IMG/VR virus record: IMGVR_UViG_3300033145_000979
Coordinates: 1-21,494 of that record
Source of the DNA: a virus
Length of the DNA: 21,494 nucleotides
Reading direction: 5' to 3' (one strand)
The position numbers and the translations under genes were made by a program. Below, in pieces: positions 1 to 7,872 of this stretch. The notes beneath the pieces are model-generated. The model did not search any database, was not told the origin of the DNA, and was given only the letters and a program-made list of their open reading frames with translations. Position 1 is the stretch's first letter; each line of letters starts with the position of its first letter.

Positions 1-866
1 TGCGCCCTCTCTGCACTAAATATCTTTTCCTGTTTTGCTCTAACGGGAACTGCTTTTTTAAGTGCTTCAGTCATTCTTTGCACAGGGTCAATTACTTCGG
101 CTTGTTTCGTGGGAATAGCTGCTGGAACTTGCGCCCCCGCGGTAACTTGGCCTGCTGGGGTGGGAGCGGGTTGTACTCCTCCAACTCTACCCTTCCTGGT
201 AAACTCGATTGCAAATTTCTTAAATGATGCTTTTCTGCCTGCGGGTAACTTCTTAATTATCTTTGCAAAATCTTTGCCTTTTTCTAACTCGGCAAATAAC
301 TGTTCATCCGGAAGGCTCGCTAAACTTCTTGCCCTCACTGCGGGTATTTTCTTAAACGCTTTAACCGCAGAACGCACAGCACTTGCCCCAATCTGCACCC
401 CTATTAAAGCTAAAGTCATTGGGTCTGTAGAAAGATTTGCGAGTTCTCTTGCCAACATACTTTGTAATTCAGCTTCTTCTTTGAAAGGAGTAACTTTAGG
501 AGACAGAATACCAAAAGGTGTTTTTTTCATAAAAGTTTCTATGCCAGTTTCTTTTGGGAATTGTTCGGGATCTTGGAAGTCTTCAATACCTGTAAGAGAT
601 TTCCTAAACTTTTTTGTTCCGGTTTCTTTTATCTCGGGAGACTTTGCAAATATTTCCGCGAATGGAGATTTACCGACGAATGGTTTGAGTAATTCCTTGC
701 CAACACCTACAACTTTTTCTCCGATGCCCGGCTTCTTTTCTGCCAACAAGTCTCTTGGTTGAGATGCTAATAAATCTCTTGGCTGGCTTGAAGCTAATAA
801 GTCTTTAGGACCTTCCTCGGCCAGCAGGTCCCTTGGTTGTGAATTTGCGAGTAAGTCCCTTGCCAC
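1..866 (-). CDS. Large virion/ejection-type protein, N-terminal part (runs off left edge)
   Basis: This reading frame is open from a GTG at 866-864 to the window edge, giving 288 codons of an incomplete gene. The GTG is chosen because AGGGAG lies 8 bases upstream, inside the end of the preceding gene. The first 42 residues hold five copies of a P-[RK]-D-L-L-A motif. A less repetitive region follows, with a hydrophobic stretch around PMTLALIGVQIGASAV and then a Pro/Ala-rich linker. I recognise no catalytic domain in the visible part. Its place as the last gene of a short-tailed-phage virion operon, after two ejection-like proteins, suggests a large internal virion or DNA-ejection protein, possibly with an enzymatic domain beyond the edge. 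That role is inferred from position only. Confidence 0.75.
   Translation of the reverse strand, partial: MARDLLANSQPRDLLAEEGPKDLLASSQPRDLLASQPRDLLAEKKPGIGEKVVGVGKELLKPFVGKSPFAEIFAKSPEIKETGTKKFRKSLTGIEDFQDPEQFPKETGIETFMKKTPFGILSPKVTPFKEEAELQSMLARELANLSTDPMTLALIGVQIGASAVRSAVKAFKKIPAVRARSLASLPDEQLFAELEKGKDFAKIIKKLPAGRKASFKKFAIEFTRKGRVGGVQPAPTPAGQVTAGAQVPAAIPTKQAEVIDPVQRMTEALKKAVPVRAKQEKIFSAERA
741..866 (-). repeat. Five-copy [RK]DLLA peptide repeat in the N-terminus of the leftmost gene
   Basis: Residues 3-7, 11-16, 20-25, 29-34 and 37-42 of the encoded protein read RDLLA, PRDLLA, PKDLLA, PRDLLA and PRDLLA, spaced 8-9 residues apart and separated by short S/Q/E/G linkers. The codons differ between copies (CTC, CTG, TTA and TTG for Leu), so the peptide rather than the DNA appears to be conserved. 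The regular spacing suggests a multivalent short binding motif, but no partner is known from the sequence. Confidence 0.85.
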
Positions 867-870
867 TTAT

Positions 871-1404
871 TTATCTCCCTAATCTTTTCAGTAATTCCTC
901 TCTCGTAAGTTCAGGATGTTGGCTTAATGTAAATGCTATATCCGCTTCAGTTATTCCTTGAGGTGCTCCAGTTGTATCTTGGATGGTGGTGGGAGGAGTC
1001 TCAAGGGGGGAAGTAGGGGTTTGTCCTCGAGATTGTCCTCCCGTGAAAAAATTTGAAAGAAATGATAAAGGATTAGTTCCCTTCTGTTTTGCTCGCGATG
1101 CCCCGCCACCAGTAGAAAGTTCTTCTATTAGTTGCTCTATGGGATCCTTCACGCCAAGTTCACTCTTTGTCTTTAAGGTTTTCCTTTTTTCTTCCCCTAT
1201 TACCTTCTCAAGCTCTTTCTTATAAAGAAAATCCTGGTTTAATACGTTTAATGATTTTTCTAATTCAAACTCCTCTTTTTTTCTACCCTGATCTTCTTTA
1301 TATCTGCGCGCTTGAGATTCTTTAAAACTTGAAAGAAGAATGTTGAAAGGATTGTTGCTGCTCGCTTGTTTACCTGCTAGTACGCCTTGCCCAAAATTTC
1401 CCAT
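871..1404 (-). CDS. Hypothetical virion-associated protein, 177 aa
   Basis: ATG start with AAAGGAG 5 bases upstream; the stop lies 4 bases before the next gene's GTG. The protein has a basic, charged helical middle (residues about 25-85, rich in K/E/R), a Gly/Pro/Thr-rich low-complexity linker (about 100-145), and a C-terminal helical segment containing LSQHPELTREELLKRLGR. This looks like a small helix-helix module, possibly a docking motif. There is no signal peptide or membrane helix. It sits between two ejection-type proteins in the operon and is probably a minor internal virion protein. I do not recognise a named family. Confidence 0.75.
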   Translation of the reverse strand: MGNFGQGVLAGKQASSNNPFNILLSSFKESQARRYKEDQGRKKEEFELEKSLNVLNQDFLYKKELEKVIGEEKRKTLKTKSELGVKDPIEQLIEELSTGGGASRAKQKGTNPLSFLSNFFTGGQSRGQTPTSPLETPPTTIQDTTGAPQGITEADIAFTLSQHPELTREELLKRLGR

Positions 1405-1414
1405 ATAAACTCCT

Positions 1415-2524
1415 TTAGTTACCTCTTATAAAAGGTATTTTTTTCCTCCTGCCGGTTACATCTGAAAGACTTAATAGTGGATCGCTTCCACCCTTGGTAT
1501 TACTTAATAATTCATCAAAACTTGAAGTAGTTGGTTGGTCTTTTTTATAAAGGTCTGTAAATAAGTCTCCTGCGACTCCACCGGCAACATCGCCTATTGC
1601 GCTTAACCCTCCTGCTGCTGGACTCTGTATTCCTCCTCTAAATCCTTGTATGCCTATAAGCTCACTTGTAGCTCTGTCTCTTGAGGTTTGGGCTGTACCA
1701 AATACATTTGTAGCCACATTCGCAGATCTGCCCTTTGCTCCGGCTGATAATTGTTCCATTTGAATGAGAAATTGATCCAATTCATTTCTTGCTTGGTCTT
1801 TGGCGGATAGTGCAGCTTCCCCGACTACCCCTGCCTCTCCCCTAGCTTCTTTAGATAAATTCTGGAATTGACTTGCCAAAGCAGACGCACTCGCTAATGA
1901 TTGCTGTCTGGCCTGTTGTTTTGCAATAGCTGATTTTATCGCTAAATCCACACCGGCTCTCCCAAGATTTTCAAACCTTATGCCGCCTTCAGGTGTACCT
2001 CCAAATACTCCCCTGCGGTTAGCTTCTTGATTTACAGCCAGCCTTGCTTGCTCTAATTCAGGCCCAAGTGTGCTCTCAAAAAAAGCACCAGGGTCTTGGA
2101 TTTCTGCTAATACTTGATCTCTTAAAGCAGCCGGGATGTCTCCTTCTGCTGTAAACAACTCTTCTCCTGTCATGCCAAAGCGTTCTGCGATACTGTCAAG
2201 CAAAGCTCTTGTGTTGGGGCCAGCCTCTCTTAAAAGCTCTTCTCCGGGTAAACCCTCCCTGCGCTCTAATTCCGTTTGCCTCTTAGCCTCAAGACCCGGT
2301 TCCCCGTCTTCTCCAAATATTCTGCGTTCTCTGTCTAGTTCTCCTGGGGTTAGACCAAACTTTTCTTCTAGTCTCTGTTGTTCTGCGGTTGCTTGTGACT
2401 GTTGTTCTCTTGCTAAAGCCTCTGCTTTACTTGCTGCACTTTTTTGGGCCTTGGAACTAATCACTGTTGAGGCTATTACCGCCGTTCCTGCTACTGCTGC
2501 TGCTGCAATTACTGGTACTGGCAT
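1415..2524 (-). CDS. Probable internal virion / DNA-ejection protein, 369 aa
   Basis: The ATG at 2524 has AAAGGAG about 8 bases upstream and overlaps the preceding gene by 16 bases. Residues 4-23 form an Ala/Val-rich hydrophobic helix with no clear cleavage site. A long Ala/Gln/Glu-rich helical region follows (residues about 25-60 and 150-270), and then a Gly-rich stretch (GGLSAIGDVAGGVAGDLF) and a basic tail. An Ala-rich hydrophobic N-terminus followed by long helices resembles the DNA-transfer proteins that short-tailed phages eject into the cell envelope ahead of DNA. The position after the tail genes agrees. The family is inferred from composition and context, not from a diagnostic motif. 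Confidence 0.7.
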   Translation of the reverse strand: MPVPVIAAAAVAGTAVIASTVISSKAQKSAASKAEALAREQQSQATAEQQRLEEKFGLTPGELDRERRIFGEDGEPGLEAKRQTELERREGLPGEELLREAGPNTRALLDSIAERFGMTGEELFTAEGDIPAALRDQVLAEIQDPGAFFESTLGPELEQARLAVNQEANRRGVFGGTPEGGIRFENLGRAGVDLAIKSAIAKQQARQQSLASASALASQFQNLSKEARGEAGVVGEAALSAKDQARNELDQFLIQMEQLSAGAKGRSANVATNVFGTAQTSRDRATSELIGIQGFRGGIQSPAAGGLSAIGDVAGGVAGDLFTDLYKKDQPTTSSFDELLSNTKGGSDPLLSLSDVTGRRKKIPFIRGN

Positions 2525-2925
2525 AATATTTTCTCCTTTACCTTAAAAATATTTAATTTCGTCATATCAATACTGTTCCAACATACATTATCAGGATGTT
2601 CTTTTTTAATAACTTGTTTTAAGCCTTGTAAAATTGTCCTTGTACCATCTGCCAATAAATATAAAAAGAAAATATTATTCCCATTACCGCTTAAAATCAT
2701 ATTTATATCTTCTGGTTTAGAAACGTCATAAGTTCGTGATTTTATCTTATCCATTGTTTCATCGGAAATCCTGGCGTATAAAGCAGTACCCATAAACTTG
2801 CCATCTTTTTTAATAGTAATGATTTTATCTGCATTCCTATCAAGGAGACTTAGTATTTGCCAATACTTTGCCTTACTCTGTATGTTAGGATACCGCGAAT
2901 AAATATAATCACAAAGTTCAATCAT
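2509..2925 (-). CDS. Small acyltransferase-like (GNAT-type?) phage protein, 138 aa
   Basis: ATG start with AGGTGA upstream, 2 bases after the preceding stop. The sequence looks like a small alpha/beta protein: helical N-terminus, a strand pair IITIKKDGKFMGTALYARI, a second strand FFLYLLADG, a helix, and a C-terminal strand region. A hypothetical gene with this layout, often annotated as acetyltransferase-like, is common between tail and ejection genes in short-tailed phages. The canonical GNAT acetyl-CoA loop (Q/R-x-x-G-x-G/A) is not evident, so activity is doubtful. Length is on the short side for GNAT. The assignment rests on position and general pattern. Confidence 0.5.
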   Translation of the reverse strand: MIELCDYIYSRYPNIQSKAKYWQILSLLDRNADKIITIKKDGKFMGTALYARISDETMDKIKSRTYDVSKPEDINMILSGNGNNIFFLYLLADGTRTILQGLKQVIKKEHPDNVCWNSIDMTKLNIFKVKEKILCQYQ

Positions 2926-2927
2926 CG

Positions 2928-3464
2928 TTAAGTCACCTTAGTTTTTTTCTTCCACGCGGTTCCCCCTAACGCAACTAATGCCGCAGCTAAAGCCGCAAGC
3001 GATAAACCGGAACCATCATTTTTTGCCTCATCTAAAGCAGTTTTTAACTCGGGGTCGTCTACTGATAATTCTTCGAGCCTCGCAAGCACTTCTTGTTTGT
3101 CGGCCAAATTATCCTTAAATCTCTTTATCTCTCTTGCCTCTGTATTTTCCTGGTGTTTTTTTAGATCAGTTGTGCGTTTATCTTTTCTTGCTTGAATTAC
3201 CACCTGTCTTGCTTTTATAACTTCGGTTGTCCATACAGTATTTGCTATCTCTTTAACCTTGATATTTTCGTTTGTTAAATCAGCACCAACTTCAAGGCAA
3301 TGCCGATGATTTCTTTTTATTTCTACGCCATCTTTAAATGTTGTTGTCACTTTCTTAACCTGCAATCTTCCATCTGCAAGAACCTCAACTTGATAACTTT
3401 CTGTTGCAAAAACAAACGCTGTCATTGAACAGAATAAAACCAATGTTAGTAATGTTATCCTCAT
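2928..3464 (-). CDS. Exported or virion-associated protein with signal peptide and C-terminal membrane helix, 178 aa
   Basis: ATG with AAGGGAG 5 bases upstream. Residues 1-20 are a textbook Sec signal (MR, hydrophobic core LLTLVLFCSMTAFVFA, likely cut before TE). The next region, YQVEVLADGRLQVKK and DGVEIKRNHRHC, resembles a beta-rich segment seen near tail genes of other phages (a DG-x-(I/L)-QV strand, DGVEI, then an R-H-R-H turn); this likeness is from memory. Residues about 90-150 are a charged coiled coil. The C-terminus has a hydrophobic helix (LSLAALAAALVALGGTAW) followed by KKK. The signal plus C-terminal anchor predicts an envelope protein or a virion protein that meets the membrane, perhaps a spanin-like or tail-associated factor. 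Confidence 0.7.
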   Translation of the reverse strand: MRITLLTLVLFCSMTAFVFATESYQVEVLADGRLQVKKVTTTFKDGVEIKRNHRHCLEVGADLTNENIKVKEIANTVWTTEVIKARQVVIQARKDKRTTDLKKHQENTEAREIKRFKDNLADKQEVLARLEELSVDDPELKTALDEAKNDGSGLSLAALAAALVALGGTAWKKKTKVT

Positions 3465-3474
3465 AATATCTCCC

Positions 3475-4413
3475 TTATTGTGCTATGTAATGACCCATTA
3501 GTAAAACTCTACTTGCATTACCAAGATTATTCTCTGTTAGGGTTGTATTTGTCCCGCCTTCTGTTATTTCGTGAAGCCCAATGATTGTATCATTATTATT
3601 GAGATGACAATAATAAACATCGGCGAATGTAGCATCAAAAAGAGACATACTTGGCACACTATCAAACGCATCACCGTTACCCACCACAAAAGGCAACCCT
3701 GTTATAGTGGCATCCCCGGTAGAATCACCATTATCTGTTAAAATAATATACACTTTAAAAAATACTCTATCTCCAATTTTAGTATATTTCCCTGCTTGTT
3801 GACTATAAGTAGTATTTGTTGAAGCCCCGCCAAACTCAAGTTCTGGCGTAAATGTCCCTTCTTCATAATCATCTAAAGTATTTACATCTGCACTCGGGTT
3901 ATCAATACTGGGGAATTTTATTTGCCCACCAGTAAAAGAAACTGTGGGTCCAGAAATAACATCTGTGATAATAGTGCCCACAGTAAAAACTGTCATATTG
4001 TCAACTAAAATCTTACCAGCCGTTCCCGGTGTTAAAAGTGTACCTTCAAAACTTATTCCAGTTCCGCTTAATACAATCGAAGATGTAACCCCGTCTGTTG
4101 ATAGTATCCAGTTATTAGCAGTATCGTCATATTTTATAAATGGTTTATTAGCATCAGCATTATTGGCATTTATGGTTTTATCTCCCACAGCTCCATCGCC
4201 TACATTCAAAGTATTTGCTGTTTGGTTTATATCTATATGATCATGGGCATTAAATTTTGTGCTTACCTCGTTATTCCTTGCATTTTCATCTGCTGCCGTA
4301 ATAGCCGTTCCCGAAGAAGCTGACGGAGAAATTGACATGCTATTCGTTGGTGCAGCCATGACTTTCATAGTAAACATTAGTCCTATCAAGACAAAGATAA
4401 TTTTCTTATTCAT
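3475..4413 (-). CDS. Tail-fibre-like protein with signal peptide, 312 aa
   Basis: ATG with AGGAG upstream, 11 bases after the preceding gene. Residues 1-20 form a signal-like segment (MNKKIIFVLIGLMF... ending VMA, then APTNS). The early part has SGTAITAADENARNNEV followed by HDHIDI, a pattern seen at the start of phage fibre and host-recognition proteins. The middle is Gly/Thr/Asn-rich and beta-prone. The C-terminal region contains LDDYEEGTFTPEL, then YTKIGDRV and ATITGLPF, a signature I associate with tail-fibre or receptor-binding C-termini in many metagenomic phages. It probably forms a trimeric receptor-binding fibre. The Sec signal is unexpected for a virion protein. Confidence 0.75.
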   Translation of the reverse strand: MNKKIIFVLIGLMFTMKVMAAPTNSMSISPSASSGTAITAADENARNNEVSTKFNAHDHIDINQTANTLNVGDGAVGDKTINANNADANKPFIKYDDTANNWILSTDGVTSSIVLSGTGISFEGTLLTPGTAGKILVDNMTVFTVGTIITDVISGPTVSFTGGQIKFPSIDNPSADVNTLDDYEEGTFTPELEFGGASTNTTYSQQAGKYTKIGDRVFFKVYIILTDNGDSTGDATITGLPFVVGNGDAFDSVPSMSLFDATFADVYYCHLNNNDTIIGLHEITEGGTNTTLTENNLGNASRVLLMGHYIAQ

Positions 4414-4424
4414 GTAATCTCCTT

Positions 4425-4700
4425 TTATATTTGTTGCCAGGTTGTATCGCTATCAGTATTTACCCATAAAGTAAATGTCCCTGAATTATTATATAAAACT
4501 GGTTGCCCTAGTACCCCTTTAAGTGTCCCATTAGGAGCTGATGTAACGACATCCATTCTATTTATTCCATTATATATTTCAGAAAAATATGCTTGTTCCT
4601 GTGCTGGTTCCCCTGATAATGGGGGAGGCGTAGAAATAGTTGCTCCTATTGTTCCCGCAATAAAAAACCCTAAAACGATTCCACTTATAAAATTTCTCAT
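4425..4700 (-). CDS. Short tail-fibre-associated protein with N-terminal signal, 91 aa
   Basis: The ATG overlaps the upstream stop as ATGA, so it is translationally coupled to the large tail gene. Residues 1-20 are hydrophobic (FISGIVLGFFIAGTIGA) and read as a signal peptide or an N-terminal anchor. The rest is TPPPLSGEPA, then an Asn/Asp-rich beta stretch ending LWVNTDSDTTWQQI. The VVTSAPNGTLKG...LWVNTD pattern matches short modules found at the base or middle of phage fibres. Its position between the large tail protein and the fibre gene suggests a fibre adaptor. Function is inferred. Confidence 0.7.
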   Translation of the reverse strand: MRNFISGIVLGFFIAGTIGATISTPPPLSGEPAQEQAYFSEIYNGINRMDVVTSAPNGTLKGVLGQPVLYNNSGTFTLWVNTDSDTTWQQI

Positions 4701-6265
4701 AGTCTATCCTGCTGTTCTACATAAATTTGAAATCCCTTTACCTCAACCGGTTCGTCTAAATTAGAATTTAAAAAATTAACTTGGAAAAACTTTCCTTCCT
4801 TGTTTACTTCAATCCTTCCTATGATGACATTCTGCCCGCCATATATATCCGTATCAAAAATAGCAGTGTCCCATAATGAGCTGTCCCCTAAAAGATTTAT
4901 ATTCTCTGTGGTGCCTGTTCCTTCAAAATCCCTCCTTGTTTCTACCGTTAAATCATAATCCCCCTTTTGTGAAGCATATACATTTAGCAGCTTCCAATCT
5001 TTATCTGGATTTAACTCGGGGAACCTATATTGCTTGGTAGTATAAAAAGCGTCAATAGCTGTGCCATTATCATTAGTTCCGGAAGGATACTTATAAGCAA
5101 GCCCGCCGTAATCCCCAAAAACTAGCATGTCTTTTCCATTGCCATCATCAGCAACGGTCATAGCGTTAGCATTGATTCCACTAAACCTTGTCCACGCCTG
5201 ATTAAAGCTATCAAATAATAAAATGGAATCGTGCATCGAAGCGCTTGATGTCGAAAAAGAAATATAAAAATTCTTGTCAAATTGCTCTGTTACTGAATAT
5301 TGCCACCTTGAAAAATTAGCTGTATCCCGCGTTCCTTCTACATTTTTTGAGATAAGCTGTACTCTTATTGCTCCATCATAAATGTATGAATCACCTTTCC
5401 CGTCGGTAAAAAAGAAACTATTGCCTATTCTTTTTACTGCATTCGGAGAGGTACAGCCAATTCCTGATACCATTCTCTGTAATTGAAAATTGTCTTTATC
5501 GTCACCGCTCAATCTCCAAATAGAAGTGTCTTTAAATATATACAAGGAATCAAACCCAGGTATTATAGATCTGATTATAGATCCGTCGTCTGTGTCCAAT
5601 GCAACATTGCCGCTTATACCCGTTGTCCAATTTTCAATATCACCAACATCAGAAAAATAAAGGGTGGATGGGTTTGAGTCGTTGCCGGCTGCAAAACCCA
5701 TGTTTTTATGAAAAGCTACTACAGAAGCGTTTGGTGGGCTTCCGGCCAATAGAGCAGCATTACCAACTTCAGACCATACATAAGGAGCAGTAGAATTTAA
5801 ACCATCCTCGATTATTATGGCATCTTCTCCTACAGCAAAGGAGGAGAGGTTGTCTTGGCCTATGGCGAAAGACAATGTGCCGGTAATATCATCCCATGTT
5901 CCATCCGGACCGCCCCCAACCCCATAATCCATTTTAAAAATCTTATTGTTATCGGCTACACTAATGATATATTTTGAACCCGACGTAGGTGCGTAATAAC
6001 TAATTCCAGTGAATGCAGGTGTACCACTTAGCGCTACTGAGTTTAATGTTGAGGTTCCGGCCCTAGTCGCAAAACTGCCATAAGTTGATAGGGTCATATT
6101 TTGTACGTCAGCAGCTTCCCCATCCGCTATCGCCGTTGGCGCAGACACATCATTTATCCCGCCTGAATTATCAAAAAAATCAAAATGGGCCCAAGTAATT
6201 TCAGCATGAGCGAAATTAATGAATGAAAGAACTATTAATATTGTACTTAATATAATTTTCTTCAT
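4697..6265 (-). CDS. Large tail (stabilisation/nozzle-type) protein with signal peptide, 522 aa
   Basis: The start overlaps the previous stop as ATGA. Residues 1-21 are a clear signal peptide (MKKIILSTILIVLSFINFAHA, then EITWAH). The mature start has the pattern of short-tailed-phage tail proteins: GGINDVSAPTAIADGEA followed by QNMTL and a G-x-(x)-RAG turn, usually read as G(I/L)N...DGE...QN...G...RxG. The body is beta-rich with repeated aromatic/Gly-Asp turns (for example WTTGISGN, FKDTSIWRLSG, FFFTDGKGDSYIYDG, AWTRFSGI, LVFGDYGGLAYKY), consistent with a beta-propeller in the tail nozzle or stabilisation protein. It follows the adaptor gene, as expected. The added Sec signal is the oddity. 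Confidence 0.8.
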   Translation of the reverse strand: MKKIILSTILIVLSFINFAHAEITWAHFDFFDNSGGINDVSAPTAIADGEAADVQNMTLSTYGSFATRAGTSTLNSVALSGTPAFTGISYYAPTSGSKYIISVADNNKIFKMDYGVGGGPDGTWDDITGTLSFAIGQDNLSSFAVGEDAIIIEDGLNSTAPYVWSEVGNAALLAGSPPNASVVAFHKNMGFAAGNDSNPSTLYFSDVGDIENWTTGISGNVALDTDDGSIIRSIIPGFDSLYIFKDTSIWRLSGDDKDNFQLQRMVSGIGCTSPNAVKRIGNSFFFTDGKGDSYIYDGAIRVQLISKNVEGTRDTANFSRWQYSVTEQFDKNFYISFSTSSASMHDSILLFDSFNQAWTRFSGINANAMTVADDGNGKDMLVFGDYGGLAYKYPSGTNDNGTAIDAFYTTKQYRFPELNPDKDWKLLNVYASQKGDYDLTVETRRDFEGTGTTENINLLGDSSLWDTAIFDTDIYGGQNVIIGRIEVNKEGKFFQVNFLNSNLDEPVEVKGFQIYVEQQDRL

Positions 6266-7386
6266 GATCTATTATAAGGTATCGGCACGTTATATCCTGC
6301 CGGTAAATTAAACCTCCTTCTGTGAAAGAATAAATCATCCTGGGAAGACCTCGGCAACGAAACATTGCGATTTATATTCCCAATTCTTTTCCAAACATTT
6401 TCTATTTGTGCTTGGAATAAAGCCTCTTGTTTGGTGGCCTCTGTTTTATCCTTAGTCATCCATGCCCATATAAGACCGCCTGTTATCAGCACATATTGAT
6501 ACTTCTCTGGGAAATCCGGTATGTCTTGATCATTAACCAATGGTGCTGCTATCCTCTGATACCTGAAATATATATGCTGCACAATGTCCGGTATTTGGAA
6601 AAACTGCACTATTAAATTATCCAAGTGAAGAATGAAAGACGCTCCTGTTGCCGCAGAGACTAATCTATCATAAATTGTTATCTGAGTATTACTATCAACT
6701 GATTTAACAGTATACACATTTGCGCCTATTGTTATCCTGGTGCCCGCGCTTAATCCTTCAACTGAAAGCCATGATGTCCCTACGCCCGTTAACGTACTGG
6801 TATTTACTGAGCCGGACAATGTTCCTGTAGTATTCTCATCTAATTGTGAACCAATAAGTATTTGAAAATTAGGGTTCCCTTCGCTTGTCGGAGTGGGTTC
6901 GTAAACATCAAACGCAGTATCAGGTATCCCTATTAAAGCTACCCCGTCTTGAATTTGACGCATTACTTTATACACATCTAAATCTGCTGGCAACTTATAC
7001 TCATCTTTAAAAATCAAGAAAGTAGCCTCTGTATCAGTATCGCCCTGGTATACTACTTCTAAGGTCAGATTATTCGCATCAGCAACACTCTTAATGACAT
7101 AAAATGCGTTGTCTCCCTCCACTCTTAACTTCCTTCCTACCATAGCCGATGTAAACGCGGTGGTAGTACCCACAACGGCGGCAGAACCATTATTTACTTC
7201 AATAGTTCCTGTTTCATAAGTTGCAACTGTTGTTATAATGCCTTTGCTGTTTAAGTATGGAAGATTAAACGCTGTAGCTCTATCGAGCGCCATCTGGATA
7301 CCACTTTTAATTAATGTATCTTGAGATTGCACATTCGATATATCCTTTATCGCAGAAAGTATCGTCGAGAATTGGAACCTTGGCAT
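6262..7386 (-). CDS. Tail adaptor / head-tail connector-like protein, 374 aa
   Basis: ATG with AAGGAAA upstream; the stop overlaps the next gene's ATG. The N- and C-terminal parts are mostly helical (residues 1-50, and about 265-374 with FPEKYQYVLITGGLIWAWMT), typical of the adaptor ring that bolts the tail to the portal (the role played by T7 gp11 or P22 gp4). Two similar beta modules are inserted, residues about 58-117 and 187-246; each runs GT-I/L-x...S/A...GxGT/GTT...G-x-x-I/L-x-V/I...V-K/I-S-V...LT/IT. There is no signal peptide, unlike its downstream neighbours. The role rests on operon position and the helical/beta layout. Confidence 0.7.
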   Translation of the reverse strand: MPRFQFSTILSAIKDISNVQSQDTLIKSGIQMALDRATAFNLPYLNSKGIITTVATYETGTIEVNNGSAAVVGTTTAFTSAMVGRKLRVEGDNAFYVIKSVADANNLTLEVVYQGDTDTEATFLIFKDEYKLPADLDVYKVMRQIQDGVALIGIPDTAFDVYEPTPTSEGNPNFQILIGSQLDENTTGTLSGSVNTSTLTGVGTSWLSVEGLSAGTRITIGANVYTVKSVDSNTQITIYDRLVSAATGASFILHLDNLIVQFFQIPDIVQHIYFRYQRIAAPLVNDQDIPDFPEKYQYVLITGGLIWAWMTKDKTEATKQEALFQAQIENVWKRIGNINRNVSLPRSSQDDLFFHRRRFNLPAGYNVPIPYNRS

Positions 7387-7398
7387 AATAGTTTCCTT

Positions 7399-7872
7399 TT
7401 ATTTTTTTACCTTTTTAGATGGTTTTTTCTTAGCCGCTTTCTTTTTTTCAGTTTTAGGAGCCGATCCAAGTTCTGCAAGTTTTTTCTCATATTGCTCTAT
7501 CAATAACTTTGCCTTTTTCTGATCGGTTAATGATTTTGTTTTAGCTGATGCCGCATTTTTCTTTTCCTCGGCAAACGCTTTTTTCTGTTCGTCCAATGCT
7601 TTAACTTGATCTTGGATAACAAGCGTATCACTATCCCGGGTTTCTGCTGTACTCAATAACTCTTGAGCCTTTTTACGAATGTTCTGTGCTTCATTTTTAA
7701 GCTTGATACATTCTCTATCACAAGCTTGTTTTGTCGCTCTTGCTGATTTTTCAGCATCCCCTAAAATCTTATCCCTCTGGTTCACCAAAACTTCTATTTC
7801 TGAGGATACAAATTTCTTTCTTGAATCCAGTGCCTTTAATTCACTTTTAATCAGTTTATCAATTTCGCTCAT
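7399..7872 (-). CDS. Coiled-coil protein with lysine-rich tail, 157 aa
   Basis: ATG with a perfect AGGAGG site, overlapping the preceding stop. Almost the whole protein is one charged coiled coil (K/E/A/Q-rich, residues about 1-135), ending in a cluster of lysines with Ala/Pro (EKKKAAKKKPSKKVKK) that resembles histone-H1-like tails. It forms a pair with the next upstream gene, another coiled-coil protein. It lies between the O-antigen-ligase-like gene and the tail adaptor, so it may be a DNA-binding internal component or an assembly factor. I do not recognise a family. Confidence 0.7.
   Translation of the reverse strand: MSEIDKLIKSELKALDSRKKFVSSEIEVLVNQRDKILGDAEKSARATKQACDRECIKLKNEAQNIRKKAQELLSTAETRDSDTLVIQDQVKALDEQKKAFAEEKKNAASAKTKSLTDQKKAKLLIEQYEKKLAELGSAPKTEKKKAAKKKPSKKVKK

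Noticed and set aside
109-762. 217-aa plus-strand ORF at the left edge
   Set aside because: It is antisense to the ejection-type gene with the DLLA repeat, which has a clear start and ribosome site.
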